64,000 nt of DNA from CBDCYN01 sp965224205 (lineage in GTDB: Bacteria > Planctomycetota > Phycisphaerae > Phycisphaerales > Phycisphaeraceae): contig CBDCYN010000015.1 in the NCBI GenBank assembly GCA_965224205.1, forward strand, positions 3,359 through 67,358. Direction: 5' to 3'. A program made the position numbers and the translations under genes. Position 1 is the stretch's first letter; the number at the start of each line of letters is the position of its first letter. Below are positions 1 through 10,100 of this stretch, piece by piece. Below the pieces are notes generated by a model. It was not told where the DNA came from and did no database searches. It saw only the letters and a list, made by a program, of their open reading frames with translations.

Positions 1-52
1 AGGAATAACCTTGCGAAGGGTGAGGCTCGAGCAGGGCCGGCGCATACGGTCT

Positions 53-100
53 ATCCGGTGATCCGGTGATCCGGTGATCCGGTGATCCGGTGATCCGGTG
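53..100. repeat. 8-bp tandem repeat, six copies
   Basis: The octamer ATCCGGTG is repeated six times without interruption upstream of the antiporter gene. Such a perfect short array can change copy number by slippage. Its distance to the start codon, about 90 bases, would allow an effect on expression, but that is conjecture. Confidence 0.9.
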
Positions 101-193
101 CAAGGGGACCGGTGGCCCCGGGCGGCGATCTTGCGGCGGCCGAGACTACCAAGGGCATCACTCACCGCGGTTGATTCACTACACTAAACATCC

Positions 194-1276
194 ATGGAAC
201 ACCTGATCCCGCAAGAATGGTTCGAGGCGCTGGGCCAGGGCTGGCTGCTGGTGGTGGCGGTCGGGGCGATGCTTGTGCTGGGCAAGGGGGCCGATTGGCT
301 GGTGGACGGGGCGTCTGGGTTGGCATACCGGGTCGGGATGCCCAAGATTATTGTGGGGGCGACGATCGTGTCGCTGGGCACGACCAGCCCGGAGTGCGCG
401 GTGTCGGTGATGGCCGCGTGGCAGGGGCAGGCGGGGCTAGCTCTGGGCAACGCGGTGGGGTCGATCGTCGCGGACACGACGCTGATCTTCGGGATCGGCT
501 GTTTATTGACCGCGCTGCCGGCTGACCGGTTCGTGCTATCACGACAGGGGTGGGTGCAGGCGGGTTGCGGGGTGCTGCTGGCGGGGTTGTGCTACGCGAT
601 GTACATGGTCGAGGGTGACCGGGCAACGCTGGGGCGGGCGGTGGGGTTGTTGTTGCTAGGGTTGCTGGCGGTGTACATGGTGGTCTCGGTGCGTTGGAGT
701 CGCCGCCACGTACATGGCGAGCCTTTCCAGACACCCGAAGAGCTTGAGCGGGCGATCCCGATTACACCTGCTAGCCAAGAGCAACAGGAAAAGCGCGGAG
801 CGGTAGTGTTGTTCGTGATCATGATGGTCGCGGGGTTGGCGGCGGTGATTATCTCCAGCCGGGTGCTGATCTGCTCGGTGACGGTGATCGCCCAGCGGTG
901 GGGGATCCCGCAGGTGGTGATCGCCTCGACCCTGGTGGCGCTGGGCACGTCGCTGCCGGAGTTGGTGGTGGGGATCGCGAGCATCTACAAGGGCCACCCC
1001 GAGCTGCTGGTGGGCAACATTATCGGGGCGGATATCCTCAATGTCCTGTTCGTGGTCGGGGCCAGCGCCACGGCGGCGCCGCTGCCGATCGTCGAGGACG
1101 GGCAGACCCTGTTCCTGTCGCTGCACCTGCCGTCGATGCTCGCGGCGTTGGCGATTATACGGGTGTATGTTTACGGGGCCGTGCGTCGCGGGCGGTTTTC
1201 GCGCTGGATGGGCTTGCCGATGCTGTTTGTGTATGCGCTGTACGTGGTCAGCCAGTTTGTGGTTAGCCAGGGTTAG
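194..1276 (+). CDS. Calcium/sodium antiporter family protein (CaCA, YrbG-like)
   Basis: Inner-membrane exchanger of the cation/calcium antiporter family, expected to exchange Ca2+ for Na+ or H+. The two signature alpha-repeats are visible. The first has GTTSPE near residues 62-67 and GNAVGSIVAD near 85-94. The second has GTSLPE near 251-256 and GNIIGAD near 274-280. Around ten hydrophobic segments surround them, with a hydrophilic loop rich in Glu/Gln near residues 175-205 between the halves. The 360-residue length fits the family. The ATG is preceded by no strong ribosome binding site. Family assignment is firm; ion specificity cannot be read from the sequence. Confidence 0.9.
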   Translation: MEHLIPQEWFEALGQGWLLVVAVGAMLVLGKGADWLVDGASGLAYRVGMPKIIVGATIVSLGTTSPECAVSVMAAWQGQAGLALGNAVGSIVADTTLIFGIGCLLTALPADRFVLSRQGWVQAGCGVLLAGLCYAMYMVEGDRATLGRAVGLLLLGLLAVYMVVSVRWSRRHVHGEPFQTPEELERAIPITPASQEQQEKRGAVVLFVIMMVAGLAAVIISSRVLICSVTVIAQRWGIPQVVIASTLVALGTSLPELVVGIASIYKGHPELLVGNIIGADILNVLFVVGASATAAPLPIVEDGQTLFLSLHLPSMLAALAIIRVYVYGAVRRGRFSRWMGLPMLFVYALYVVSQFVVSQG

Positions 1277-1351
1277 TGTTTGGGCCCCATCGGCATGATT
1301 CGGGTTTCGAATGCAACGACGACCCCTGGGTTATACGCGGGGGGGTAAATT

Positions 1352-1516
1352 CTGGGGTCGGCGGCAGGGCGATCTCATTTAAAATTCTCAACCCCTTGTG
1401 GCGACTCAGAATCGAGGGTGGCGCTCGTGAAACCCAGCTATTGAACGGGAATCACCCGTCCTGACAGCACAGAAACAAGGGTTAAATTCCAAATGAGGTG
1501 GCCCTGGGGTCGGCGG
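1352..1516. repeat. MITE-like inverted-repeat element
   Basis: Imperfect inverted repeats of about 30 bases lie at 1367-1399 and 1475-1504; both arms share GGGC, CTCATTT, AATT and AACCC(C)TTGT in the same order. They are flanked by a 13-base direct repeat, CTGGGGTCGGCGG, at 1352-1364 and 1504-1516. The element has no coding capacity and fills most of the 334-base gap between the antiporter and PEP-CTERM genes. The structure is seen directly; calling it a non-autonomous transposon is an inference. Confidence 0.65.
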
Positions 1517-1610
1517 TGGCCCTGACGCGGGGTTTCCATGCGCGGCGGGTATGCTTAGAATTGTCCTTGGTGTTGTGAAGATGCTTCCTGTTACATGAAA
1601 GGAGACGGAA

Positions 1611-2432
1611 ATGAGATTTGAGTTGGGATATGGTCGGGAGGTGTTGGCCGCGGTGGTGTTGGCTGGTGGGGCGATGGCGGGGTCGGCGTGGGCGGAGGCA
1701 TTTGACGTTGACCTAAACCTCGCGCCGCCCGGTGCCGGGGTGAACCTCATGGACACGACGATCCGGTTCAGCTTCGGACCAGCTGGTAACGAGGACACCC
1801 AGGCGGTCGAACTCAGCGGCAATGTCCTGGCACAGCTCGAGATCGACAACGCCCAGACCTCGCCTGTGATCACGGGCTTGACGCTGACCGGGGGGACGAT
1901 CTTCTTTTCCGATACGGATTTTTCTCTGACCGGCAACGTGTCGCCCGTGCCGATCCCGGTCTCCACGCAGGGGCTGGGCGGCAGCCCTAATACCATCGCC
2001 CCTCCGTCGTCGGTGGCCCAGCCCGGGGGGACGTTCGACCTCGCTGAGCATGAACTGGTCCTTACGCAGGGTCAGGTCCAATTGACCGTCCCGGCGGCGG
2101 GGCAGGTGACGATTGATCTAGCGAGCGATGAGGACCCGATCGCGTTTTCACTAGCGGGCCAAGGCACGGTGACGCTGGCGCCGGCTGCCCAGGCGGTCGG
2201 CAGTACGGTCAGTGTCTGGGACGTGACGCTTGATTTTCCGATCGACGCCGCAGCGACGATCGTCGACGACCCCAGCGGGTTCGACGTGACGATCGAAGGC
2301 GCGGGCCGGTTACTGGCGACGACACAGCTAGAGATCGTGGTCCCGGAACCGACGGTTTTGGCGTTGGCGTGGGCCGGTGGGTTGCCGCTGGTGCTGTCGC
2401 GTCGGGTGAGGCGCGGTGTCGTGGGTTGCTAA
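1611..2432 (+). CDS. PEP-CTERM sorting domain protein
   Basis: Predicted exported surface protein. It has an N-terminal signal peptide (hydrophobic segment near residues 10-28 ending ...GSAWA) and a C-terminal PEP-CTERM signal: VPEP near residue 243, a hydrophobic helix, then an Arg-rich tail. PEP-CTERM proteins are normally processed by an exosortase and sent to the envelope or extracellular matrix. The 215-residue middle is beta-rich, Cys-free and not recognised. The start is supported by AAAGGAGA eight bases upstream. The mature N-terminus (DVDLNLA) resembles that of the PEP-CTERM-like protein at 24253 (LDLNLA). Confidence 0.85.
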   Translation: MRFELGYGREVLAAVVLAGGAMAGSAWAEAFDVDLNLAPPGAGVNLMDTTIRFSFGPAGNEDTQAVELSGNVLAQLEIDNAQTSPVITGLTLTGGTIFFSDTDFSLTGNVSPVPIPVSTQGLGGSPNTIAPPSSVAQPGGTFDLAEHELVLTQGQVQLTVPAAGQVTIDLASDEDPIAFSLAGQGTVTLAPAAQAVGSTVSVWDVTLDFPIDAAATIVDDPSGFDVTIEGAGRLLATTQLEIVVPEPTVLALAWAGGLPLVLSRRVRRGVVGC

Positions 2433-2470
2433 ACGCGCCGTTCGCAAGCCCAACGATCTTGTCGCGGGTC

Positions 2471-2595
2471 ATTAGAGCGTATCCCGATTTCATGTACGAT
2501 ATAAGGGGTTCTGGTTATTCGGAAGTACCCGCTTGCTGACACGCGCAGCTCGCCGAGCCGTAGGAGGAACCCACTCCTGACGGTCGCGGCTCGTC
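2471..2595 (-). repeat. Dispersed R2 element, second copy
   Basis: Base by base, 2471-2556 aligns with the reverse complement of the element at 15573-15690. Shared stretches include AGA-CGT--CCCGATTT, TGTACGA and GGT--T-GGTTATTC-like sequence. It is followed by a degenerate R3 hairpin arm ending TGACGGTCGCGGCTCG at 2579-2594. It lies between convergent genes and contains no ORF. Confidence 0.6.
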
Positions 2596-2727
2596 ATGCA
2601 CCCCGCATTCGTTCAAAAGCCCCCAGCCCGCCGGACTGGTCACACAACCGGGTTGGTGCAGAAGCGTGACCGTCCGGAGGGGGCGAAGGGGGGCAGGGTA
2701 TACAAAAGGGTTCTGCTCTTCCGCACG

Positions 2728-5508
2728 CTACGCGGCGCGTTCGTCTTCAAGCAAAGCCAACCGGGGTTGCTGGGCCCAGCGGAAGTTGGGCTGCCGATCG
2801 TCGTCCTGACCGTCCTCAGCGGCTACGGCTAATAAGACGCTGCCGGGCAGCGAGAACGAATCGGCCGCGTTGATGTTGACCTCGTAACCCATGTCTTCGA
2901 GGGCCGCGACCGTCACCCGGCTGATCGGGTTGACCCCGGCGTTGAGGAACGGGGTCATCAATTCGTTGCCGAAGACGTTCTCTCGCCAGTGGCCGCCGCT
3001 GCCGGATTGCAGCGGGACGGGCGTGGGGCCTTGACCCAGCAGGGCGCCGTATTCGGCTTGGGCGGCCGAACCGATGAACGTGTCGCCCGAGGTAAGACCG
3101 AGGCTGTCCCAGATCGTGCCCAGCCCGAAGACGTGGCCCATCTCGTGGAGGATCGTGGTGATCAGGCTGCCGTTGGCCAGCTGGTTGGGCACGTCTGCGG
3201 AGTCGAAGGTCATAGCGCCCCGCGACGCTAACAAGGAACCGGGGCGCAAGTCGGTAGGCCCGGCGAACGCGAGGACCCCGCTGGTCCCGTCGATCGGCTG
3301 GGCAATCGCGTCGATCACGACGTCATCGACGAGGCCCAGATCGGTATTGTCATCGGGCAGGTCGCCGATGATGATCTGCTCCCACCGGTCGGCGGCTTCG
3401 AGGAAGACCGCTTGCGCCGCGGTGCTGAGGCTGTTGTCGGGGAAGCGGACCTCGATATCGAATTCACCCGTCGGGGGCGGGGGTGGGTCCACCGTGGGGT
3501 CGACGAGGCTCTGGCTGGCCAAGGAGGCGACCTGACCCGGGGTCAGCACGCGGTCATAGACCCGCACCTCGTCGATGTGGCCATGGAACGTGATCGCCCC
3601 GCGGGTCCCGTCATGGAATCGGGTGCTGCTGTTCTTGCCGCCGATCCCGGTCGCGTTCGAGTGGGTCTTCACGTGCGAGCCCTCACCGGTGGCGAACGCG
3701 ACGCCGTTGAGGTACCCGGTCAGCGCCCCGGGCTGGACCGAGCCGGTGCCGTCGAGCACCAACGCCACGTGGTGCCATTGACCCCCGGTGATCGGTGTTT
3801 TAAGGAAGGTCCCCTCCCAATCGGTCTCGCTCGACGGCCGGTTCCACCCACCGACGAAAAGCTCATGTTTATGGATGTAGATATTCAATCCGCGGATGGC
3901 GCCGCCTTCTTCGAAGAGCACCTGCCGGCGGCCGGCGCCGGGCTTGTCGGCGAAGAACCACAGGGAGATGGTCCGCTGGGAGACGGTCCCGATGTTGATG
4001 TCCTTCGATGAATCGACATGGACACGGTCGCCTTCGCCGCCCAGAGAAAGCGACCCGTTGAGGCCGATGCCGTTGTACACGGCGGCGTCGATAAAGGTGC
4101 CGATATCGTTGACCTGCCCCTCGGGCGCGACGTCCGGGGCGGTCGACCCGGAGCCCAGGTTGAAATCCCAGTACGCCACGAGGGAGTCATCGTGCTGGTC
4201 GTCGACCCGGGTGAAGCGCACCGCGTCGGCATTGGCTGGGCTGGCCCCGTCGGTCGAGGCGGTGAGCGTGACCGCCTCCTGCCCCGAGCCGTCGAACGAT
4301 AGCGTGTCGAGCACGATCCATTGACCCGAGGCCGCGTTCTGATCGATCACGAACGTGTCCGTGACGCCGTTGTGTTCTACGGTGTACTGGGCGTTGGGGT
4401 CGCGGGGGTAGAACGAGCTAGACGACCGCTGGCCTGCCCAACGGACGGCGACCTCGTAGTCTCCGGCGCCGAGTTGCGGGGTCCAGGTCGCGGTGGCCCC
4501 GATGTCGAGATTAAAAAGCGAGCTGCCCTGGAACTCGTCGATCGCGGCCGATTCCACCCATGGCCCGGTGGTGGCGAAACCGGTGGCGTCGAGGTTGTCG
4601 ACAATGACGACGTCCTGCGGATCGGGATCGGGATCAGGGTCAGGATCGGGGTCGGGGGTGCCGACGATGGCGTCGATGAAGCTTTGATAGGGATCGACGC
4701 GGGTATCGAACGAGTTGTCCCCGATCGCGGCGTCGAAACGTTCGCCGCCCGAGGTTATGCCGGCGATGAAGCGTTCCCCATTGATCGTCACGTACGCCGG
4801 CCCACCCGAATCCCCGGGCGCGGTGTTGCTTTCGGAGTTGTTGTCGAAGCTCCATTCGATGAGCGTCTGGCTGATGCTATCGATGGGGGTGGTGCCCACG
4901 CGTTTGGTCCCGAACGACCCGTCGTGGCCGGTGTTGCCGGTGCCGCCGGCTCCGAACCCCACAAGGGTGAGCAGGTCTCCGACGTTGGGCGCTTGGCGGA
5001 GGATCTGGGCCGGGACGACGCCGGTGACGTCTTGAGCCAGGACCATGACCGCGATGTCGTTGGCGGCGTCGGTGCCGAGGCTGCCGGGGCTCCACTGGGG
5101 GTGCTCGATCTGCTGGACCGTGCCGACGGTCGTGCCGTTGACCTGGAAGAACCCGTTGGTTTCGCCCACGTCGTCGGTGCAGTGGGCGGCGGTGAGCACG
5201 TGCCGCGGGCTGATAAGCGTGCCGCTACAGAAGCCGCTGACGATCCCGACCTCGGGGAACTGGTCGGTCGGTGTGCCGTTGACGATTTTGGCGAGCGGAC
5301 CGGCGTCGGCTAGGAGTGCGGCGGGCGGGTCGTGGTTGACGAGCAGGGGCCCGGTCGGCAGGTCGGCGCTCATCAGGACCCGAGGTTCGAGGCTTTCGAT
5401 GACCGGCCTGGGGGGTGATGATCGACGACCGTCGCTCCGCAGCCACCGCAGCAGGGGGGTACGGCGGTGCTTGGGCCAAGAACCGTGAGGGATCTTCTGC
5501 TGAGTCAT
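2728..5508 (-). CDS. Secreted serine protease (S1) fused to LamG and leishmanolysin-like metalloprotease domains
   Basis: A 926-residue exported protein with two protease folds. An LEPR-type motif (LEPRVLMSA, residues 40-48) follows a basic N-terminus. The trypsin-like domain spans residues 74-282 with the triad His109 (LTAAHC), Asp151 and Ser234 (GDSGGP). A Pro-Asp repeat linker (285-297) leads to a golvesin-like beta domain (300-432) and a LamG/concanavalin-like domain (440-665). A Pro-rich spacer precedes a leishmanolysin-like M8 domain (680-880) with HEMGHVFGLG at 788-797, a likely third zinc ligand His840 and the SRVTVAALEDMGY motif. The start at 5508 was chosen over an upstream in-frame ATG at 5580 because GAAGGAG sits five bases before it. 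Confidence 0.85.
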   Translation of the reverse strand: MTQQKIPHGSWPKHRRTPLLRWLRSDGRRSSPPRPVIESLEPRVLMSADLPTGPLLVNHDPPAALLADAGPLAKIVNGTPTDQFPEVGIVSGFCSGTLISPRHVLTAAHCTDDVGETNGFFQVNGTTVGTVQQIEHPQWSPGSLGTDAANDIAVMVLAQDVTGVVPAQILRQAPNVGDLLTLVGFGAGGTGNTGHDGSFGTKRVGTTPIDSISQTLIEWSFDNNSESNTAPGDSGGPAYVTINGERFIAGITSGGERFDAAIGDNSFDTRVDPYQSFIDAIVGTPDPDPDPDPDPDPQDVVIVDNLDATGFATTGPWVESAAIDEFQGSSLFNLDIGATATWTPQLGAGDYEVAVRWAGQRSSSSFYPRDPNAQYTVEHNGVTDTFVIDQNAASGQWIVLDTLSFDGSGQEAVTLTASTDGASPANADAVRFTRVDDQHDDSLVAYWDFNLGSGSTAPDVAPEGQVNDIGTFIDAAVYNGIGLNGSLSLGGEGDRVHVDSSKDINIGTVSQRTISLWFFADKPGAGRRQVLFEEGGAIRGLNIYIHKHELFVGGWNRPSSETDWEGTFLKTPITGGQWHHVALVLDGTGSVQPGALTGYLNGVAFATGEGSHVKTHSNATGIGGKNSSTRFHDGTRGAITFHGHIDEVRVYDRVLTPGQVASLASQSLVDPTVDPPPPPTGEFDIEVRFPDNSLSTAAQAVFLEAADRWEQIIIGDLPDDNTDLGLVDDVVIDAIAQPIDGTSGVLAFAGPTDLRPGSLLASRGAMTFDSADVPNQLANGSLITTILHEMGHVFGLGTIWDSLGLTSGDTFIGSAAQAEYGALLGQGPTPVPLQSGSGGHWRENVFGNELMTPFLNAGVNPISRVTVAALEDMGYEVNINAADSFSLPGSVLLAVAAEDGQDDDRQPNFRWAQQPRLALLEDERAA

Positions 5509-6401
5509 ACGTACTCCTTCTTGAAAAAAACGTTTCGGAACATCGGTCTTGAGGGGTTTCTTATGCGGGTGGTCAGCCATGAATGATCACGCCCGGTCGG
5601 TGTGTGGCGGAGCGGTGATGATAGACGCGTGGTGTATCCCCACACGGCGTGGGTCGTGGTTTGCCCCCGAAGATTTTCTTGTCGCGTATACGATCCATGC
5701 GGCATGTCATCCGGGCCATATTTCTTCCGGGATCGGTATATATACGCATCACCCGTCGGTACATTACAGCTGTGTTTGAAAAATTTTTGACGTCGGCCCC
5801 GCGGATTTAATCGGGTTTTCGTCTAAGATCGACGCACATTGATCGTCCAACGAGGTATCATCGCGGAGTGGCCGAGGCGGCTCGTGGATTCACCTGGCTT
5901 TGCTATAACAAACGCAAATTACGGCAGGTCTAAGGTTTGCTTTGGATACTATCAGGAGGGCTCATCATTGGCGGGTTGAGTTCACGGCCCAGAGTACAGC
6001 GTCTTCCGAGGGAATCTTATCGGCATCAAGCCTCCTTTTATAAGAAAAAACAAACCTGCTGGGCGGTGTCTTGGGGTGGTGCTGCGCGGGCGAATCGTTG
6101 GGCTATGTGGGGCCGTGGCCCTGGTCCGAGGTAGGGGGTCAGCAGGCGGAGCAGACTCGGGTGCTGACGCGTTTTAAGGTGGGATCTCTTGTCTTTATCT
6201 AGTTCCCTGATTCGTTTGTTTAATGCGGAAATTGTAGCCGAGGCAACTGCGGATTTCTACACGACCTGTCAAAAAACATGGTCATTGGGTTCCGCCCACG
6301 TCGTGTTACCGTCCCGGGTTCCAGAAGCAAAAAAATAGCCTAAGTGTATGGGACGCGCGGCTCTTGTGGGGACTCCCTCATCCATGGGTTTTACGATAGT
6401 T
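5509..6401. other. Gene-free region with a dispersed repeat
   Basis: No ORF here has a plausible start, codon use or recognisable motif. The first part holds an R1 repeat copy (5622-5742). The rest, 5760-6400, is relatively AT-rich with mixed composition. A tRNA-like D-arm sequence near 5866-5885 does not continue into a tRNA fold. The region may contain the promoter of the large protease gene, but no convincing -10/-35 pair was found. Confidence 0.6.
5622..5742 (+). repeat. Dispersed repeat R1, copy C (diverged)
   Basis: It aligns along its length with the copies at 43194 and 61894. It has a TAGACGCGTGGTGTATC start, then CACGGCGT, TTTTCTTGTCGCGTATACGA, ATGCGGCATGTCATCCGGG and a GATCGGTATA end. 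It carries a short duplication (CCATATTTCTTCCGGG) before the terminal motif. A new TATACGCATC start motif follows directly, as if a second copy had begun there. Confidence 0.6.
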
Positions 6402-7001
6402 TCACGCTGAAGAGATGGACTCAAGCTCCACGCGCAGCAACGACGCGACCGGGCAGTCGTACCCCAACGCCGCGGGCAGGATGTCACGGACGATCTGATC
6501 GATCGCCGCCCGTTGGCCCGGCCAGAGGAACGCCCGATCGGTTTGGTCCCGCCGCACCCACCGCGCCGCGTCGTGGGCGGGGTCGACCCACGATTCGGCG
6601 GAGGTGTCGACCTGGGCGGCGAAGCAGGGGCTGAGCATGATGGCGTCTTGGGAAGCCATGTAATAGGGATTGACCGTCTCGAGCTGCCACAGCCCGATCA
6701 GGCCGCGTCCCGGGCGGTAGCCGGTTTCCTCGGCCAGCTCGCGTTTGGCGGCCTCGACGGCCGACTCGGTATTTTCGATATGGCCCATCACCGGGTGCCA
6801 CGTGCCCGCCAATGCGCCCTTGACGCGGCGCAGCTGCAAGAACTCGGCGGCGCCATGAACGGGCAGGGGCTTGCGGTCTTGCCCGAGGGGTTGATCCTGG
6901 CCCGGCGCCGGTGCTAGGCGGGGCCCGACGGCTCTGTGACCCTCGACGACCCGGAACACGTAGACGTCAACAATATCGGTGCGTAGGTTTGGTCCTGGCA
7001 T
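6402..7001 (-). CDS. Nudix hydrolase
   Basis: Predicted pyrophosphohydrolase of nucleoside diphosphate-X compounds. A complete Nudix box is present: a Gly (GHIENTE), seven residues, then RELAEETGY, giving the G-x5-E-x7-REUxEExGU pattern. The domain has extra sequence between the first strand (IVDVYVFRVV) and the box. The chosen ATG at 7001 begins MPGPNLRTDIV; an in-frame ATG at 7106 would add 35 residues unlike a Nudix N-terminus. Neither start has a clear ribosome binding site. The substrate cannot be inferred, and the gene stands alone on its strand. Confidence 0.85.
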   Translation of the reverse strand: MPGPNLRTDIVDVYVFRVVEGHRAVGPRLAPAPGQDQPLGQDRKPLPVHGAAEFLQLRRVKGALAGTWHPVMGHIENTESAVEAAKRELAEETGYRPGRGLIGLWQLETVNPYYMASQDAIMLSPCFAAQVDTSAESWVDPAHDAARWVRRDQTDRAFLWPGQRAAIDQIVRDILPAALGYDCPVASLLRVELESISSA

Positions 7002-7184
7002 GGGGGTAGTATAGAGTGATCGGTTGGCGAGAGCCGGGCCGCTTGAAAAGAGGATCGATGCGATCTCAAGATCCCGGTCCCACGGATAGCGGCAGCCCGG
7101 GGCCACCCTTCGTTCGGGATCGGTCCATGAGCCGTGTTGGGTCTAAAGAGGGGTGGAGCCCGCGATAAAAACGAGAGGTGAATC

Positions 7185-10100
7185 TTGGATCTACCGCCAC
7201 GCTATCGTGAAGTGCTGCCCGTTCTGATCGCGATCATTGGTTCGGTGGCCGTCGCGTTGTCGGCTTGGGCTCAGGTTGCCACGGACGGGTCACTGGGAAC
7301 CGTGGGGGCCACGACGCTAACCGGGCCGGTTTTCCAGGTCGGCGCGGATCTGGGCCAAACGGTTTGTAACGCCAATAACACGTCGTGCAATATCTTCCAT
7401 AGCTTTAGTGAATTCAGCGTGGCCAGCGGTGAAACCGCGGTTTTTACGGGGCCCATGGGGATCGATCCGGGTGCGATCCACAACGTGTTCGCTCGGGTCA
7501 CGGGTCCGTGGGCGTCGCAAATCGACGGCCGGCTGCGGACCACGGCGATACCCAACGCAGATTTTTATCTGATCAACCCCAACGGGGTGGTGTTCGGTCC
7601 CGGGGCGCAGCTGGAGCTCGGTGGGTCGCTGGTGGTCACGACAGCGGATGAGCTTCAATGGCGTAACGGTGAGAAATTCCTCGTGACGAGCTCTCCTGGC
7701 GGTAGCGTCCTGACGGTTGCGGCGCCGAGCGCATTCGGGTTCCTGGCTGCAAAACCGGCTGGTGTTGAAATCGTTCAAAGCACTTTGGCGGTGGGGGAGG
7801 GTCAAGGGGTCACCGTGATCAGCGGCGACATACAGGTAGACGATGGCGGTATCCTATCGAACGGTGGCCCGATCGGGTTGATCAGCGTCGCCTCTGCTGG
7901 TGCCGTAGACGTAGAACAATCGGCTGATCCCTCAATCGGGTCGTGGCCGAACCTCGCTTCTTTCCAGCACCTCGGGGACGTCAACCTCGTCAACGATTCT
8001 GCGGTTGTGGCCAGTGGGAAGGCCGGCGGGGCGGTTGTCGTTGCCGGTGAGGATCTTACCCTTCGCCGATCGACGATCCAGAGTGATACGCTGGGGGTTG
8101 CCGATGGCGACCCGGTTCAGATCAGCTTGCGTGGGCATCTGCTGATGGAACAAGGTGAGATCCGTACTCAAACATTTTCTTCGGGACGAGCTGGTGACCT
8201 AAAGATTACGGCTGATGGTTTTGTCATTGATGGTCAGGCGCCAGGGGCCTCGCCATCAGGGGTTTCGGGTCTAACATTGGGAGGCAACGGGGTTTCATCG
8301 GCGACAGTGGCGGGCGGATCGGCTGGGGACGTGTCCCTAAAGGCAGACTCATTGACCATTCTTCGCGGGGCTGTTGTGGGCACGAGCAGCGTGTCGGGTG
8401 GGGACGGTGGCCTGATTGCCATAGACGTCGATTCCCTCTTGTTAGATGGGGAAGGGTTTGTTTGGGATTCAGATTTTGCCAATCAGCGTCTCACCGGGGT
8501 TTTTTCCCAGACGCTCGATCCCGTCTCCGGCGGCAGAGGCGGCGACGTGACGATCCGAGCTCATACGGTGGAAGTCTTCGAGGGTGCTCACATCGCCACT
8601 TATACGACGGGCGTAGGTCAAGGAGGGGACATCGAGGTCCTGACTTCTGGGCTAATGATAGATGGTCAGGGGTTTATTGGGCCACCCCAACTGATTCTGC
8701 CAACTGGGATATCGACCTCAACTTTTGCTTCGGCTACGAGTGGCAGAGGTGGAGCGATCAAAATTCAAGCGAAACAACTGACACTAAACAACCGAGCTGG
8801 GATTAACTCTGACTCCTTTGGAGTAGCTGAAGCTGGTGATGTACACGTCATCTCAGAAGATTTGTGGATCAACGCCCGATCCTTTATTGGCTCCTCCACT
8901 TCCAGCTCTGCGGACGCGGGACATCTTACGATTGAATCGGGCCATCTATCCATAGATGGAGGAGGTTTGCGAATCGACTTCGGTCCTGCCCATGATGTCA
9001 TCGATACCATCGAGGTATTCAAGCCTGACGGAACAACCGAAGTTATCGATGTTGCCGCAACGGCAAACTTGGGCTCCATCGCATTCGGATCTGGTCAGGC
9101 TGGAGTAATAAGCGTTTTGGCTGACCGGATTTCTATCATCCGTCAAGGACTCATAACTTCGTCGGGCGTAGGATCAGGGAATGCGGGAAAAATTATTGTG
9201 GATACCGAACATCTCGAGATATCACGGGGCGACTCAAGATTATTCTCCGGGATCATTGCTTCGGCGAGAGGTGGAGGATCAAGCGGAACGCTCCGGATCG
9301 ACGCGGACGAACTCAACATCATCGACGGCGGCTTGATCACGACCAATACCATTGGCGGGAATGACGGAGGGGATATCCGTATTCAATCCGATTCGATCCT
9401 TTTAGAAGGCAACCCAATCCATAATCGTCTCACAGGGATAGGGGCCCAAACCTCGAATCCGGGAAATGGCGGTGACGGTGGCACGATTCAGATTCAGGCC
9501 AGCCGCCTAGAAATCGGGCGTGGGTCTGTGATCTCTGCTGCAACGTTCGGGTCCGGAAACGGGGGACAGATCGAGGTGACCGCCGATTCACTTCTGCTAG
9601 ATGCACAAGATTCTTTTGCGGAAATCCAAACCGCTAGCTTGGGCACCGGGGACGCTGGCGATATCCTCGTCACGACCCCAAACGGGGTCCGCTCGATTCG
9701 CGGAGGGTCACTGGCGAGCTCCGCCTTGTTCGCTAATAGCGGGGATATCTCTGTCACCGCGGGCGAGACGATCGACCTGTTCGATAGCACGATCAGCGCC
9801 GCTGCGGCGGTCAACGGCGGCAACATCAACCTCACCGCCTCGCAACGCGTGCAACTCGTCGACAGCACGCTCACCGCCCAGGCCGGGCAGAACGGGGCGA
9901 GCATCAATCTCGGTCCCCGGTCGGTGATCCTGCGAAACAGCGTCATCAACGGCCTGGCGGGGGGCGACCCGGTATTGGTGGAGATCGACCCTAACGCGAT
10001 CTTCTTAAACTCACATAGCCAGATCCTCACCGCCGCCGCGTCTTTGCCACCGCAGCTGGATCTTTCCGGGAGCCTGTCCAACTTTCCCGAATCGCTTATC

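Noticed and set aside
4321..5313. 330-codon ORF opposite the large protease gene
   Set aside because: It is the antisense shadow of a high-GC gene; its composition is dominated by Gly/Val/Arg and it has no motif, while the reverse strand shows two protease domains.
5864..5950. Possible tRNA-Leu/Ser: CGGAGTGGCCGAGGCGG resembles a 5' end and D-arm
   Set aside because: No anticodon stem-loop, T-arm or acceptor complement could be fitted downstream; at most a chance match or a remnant.
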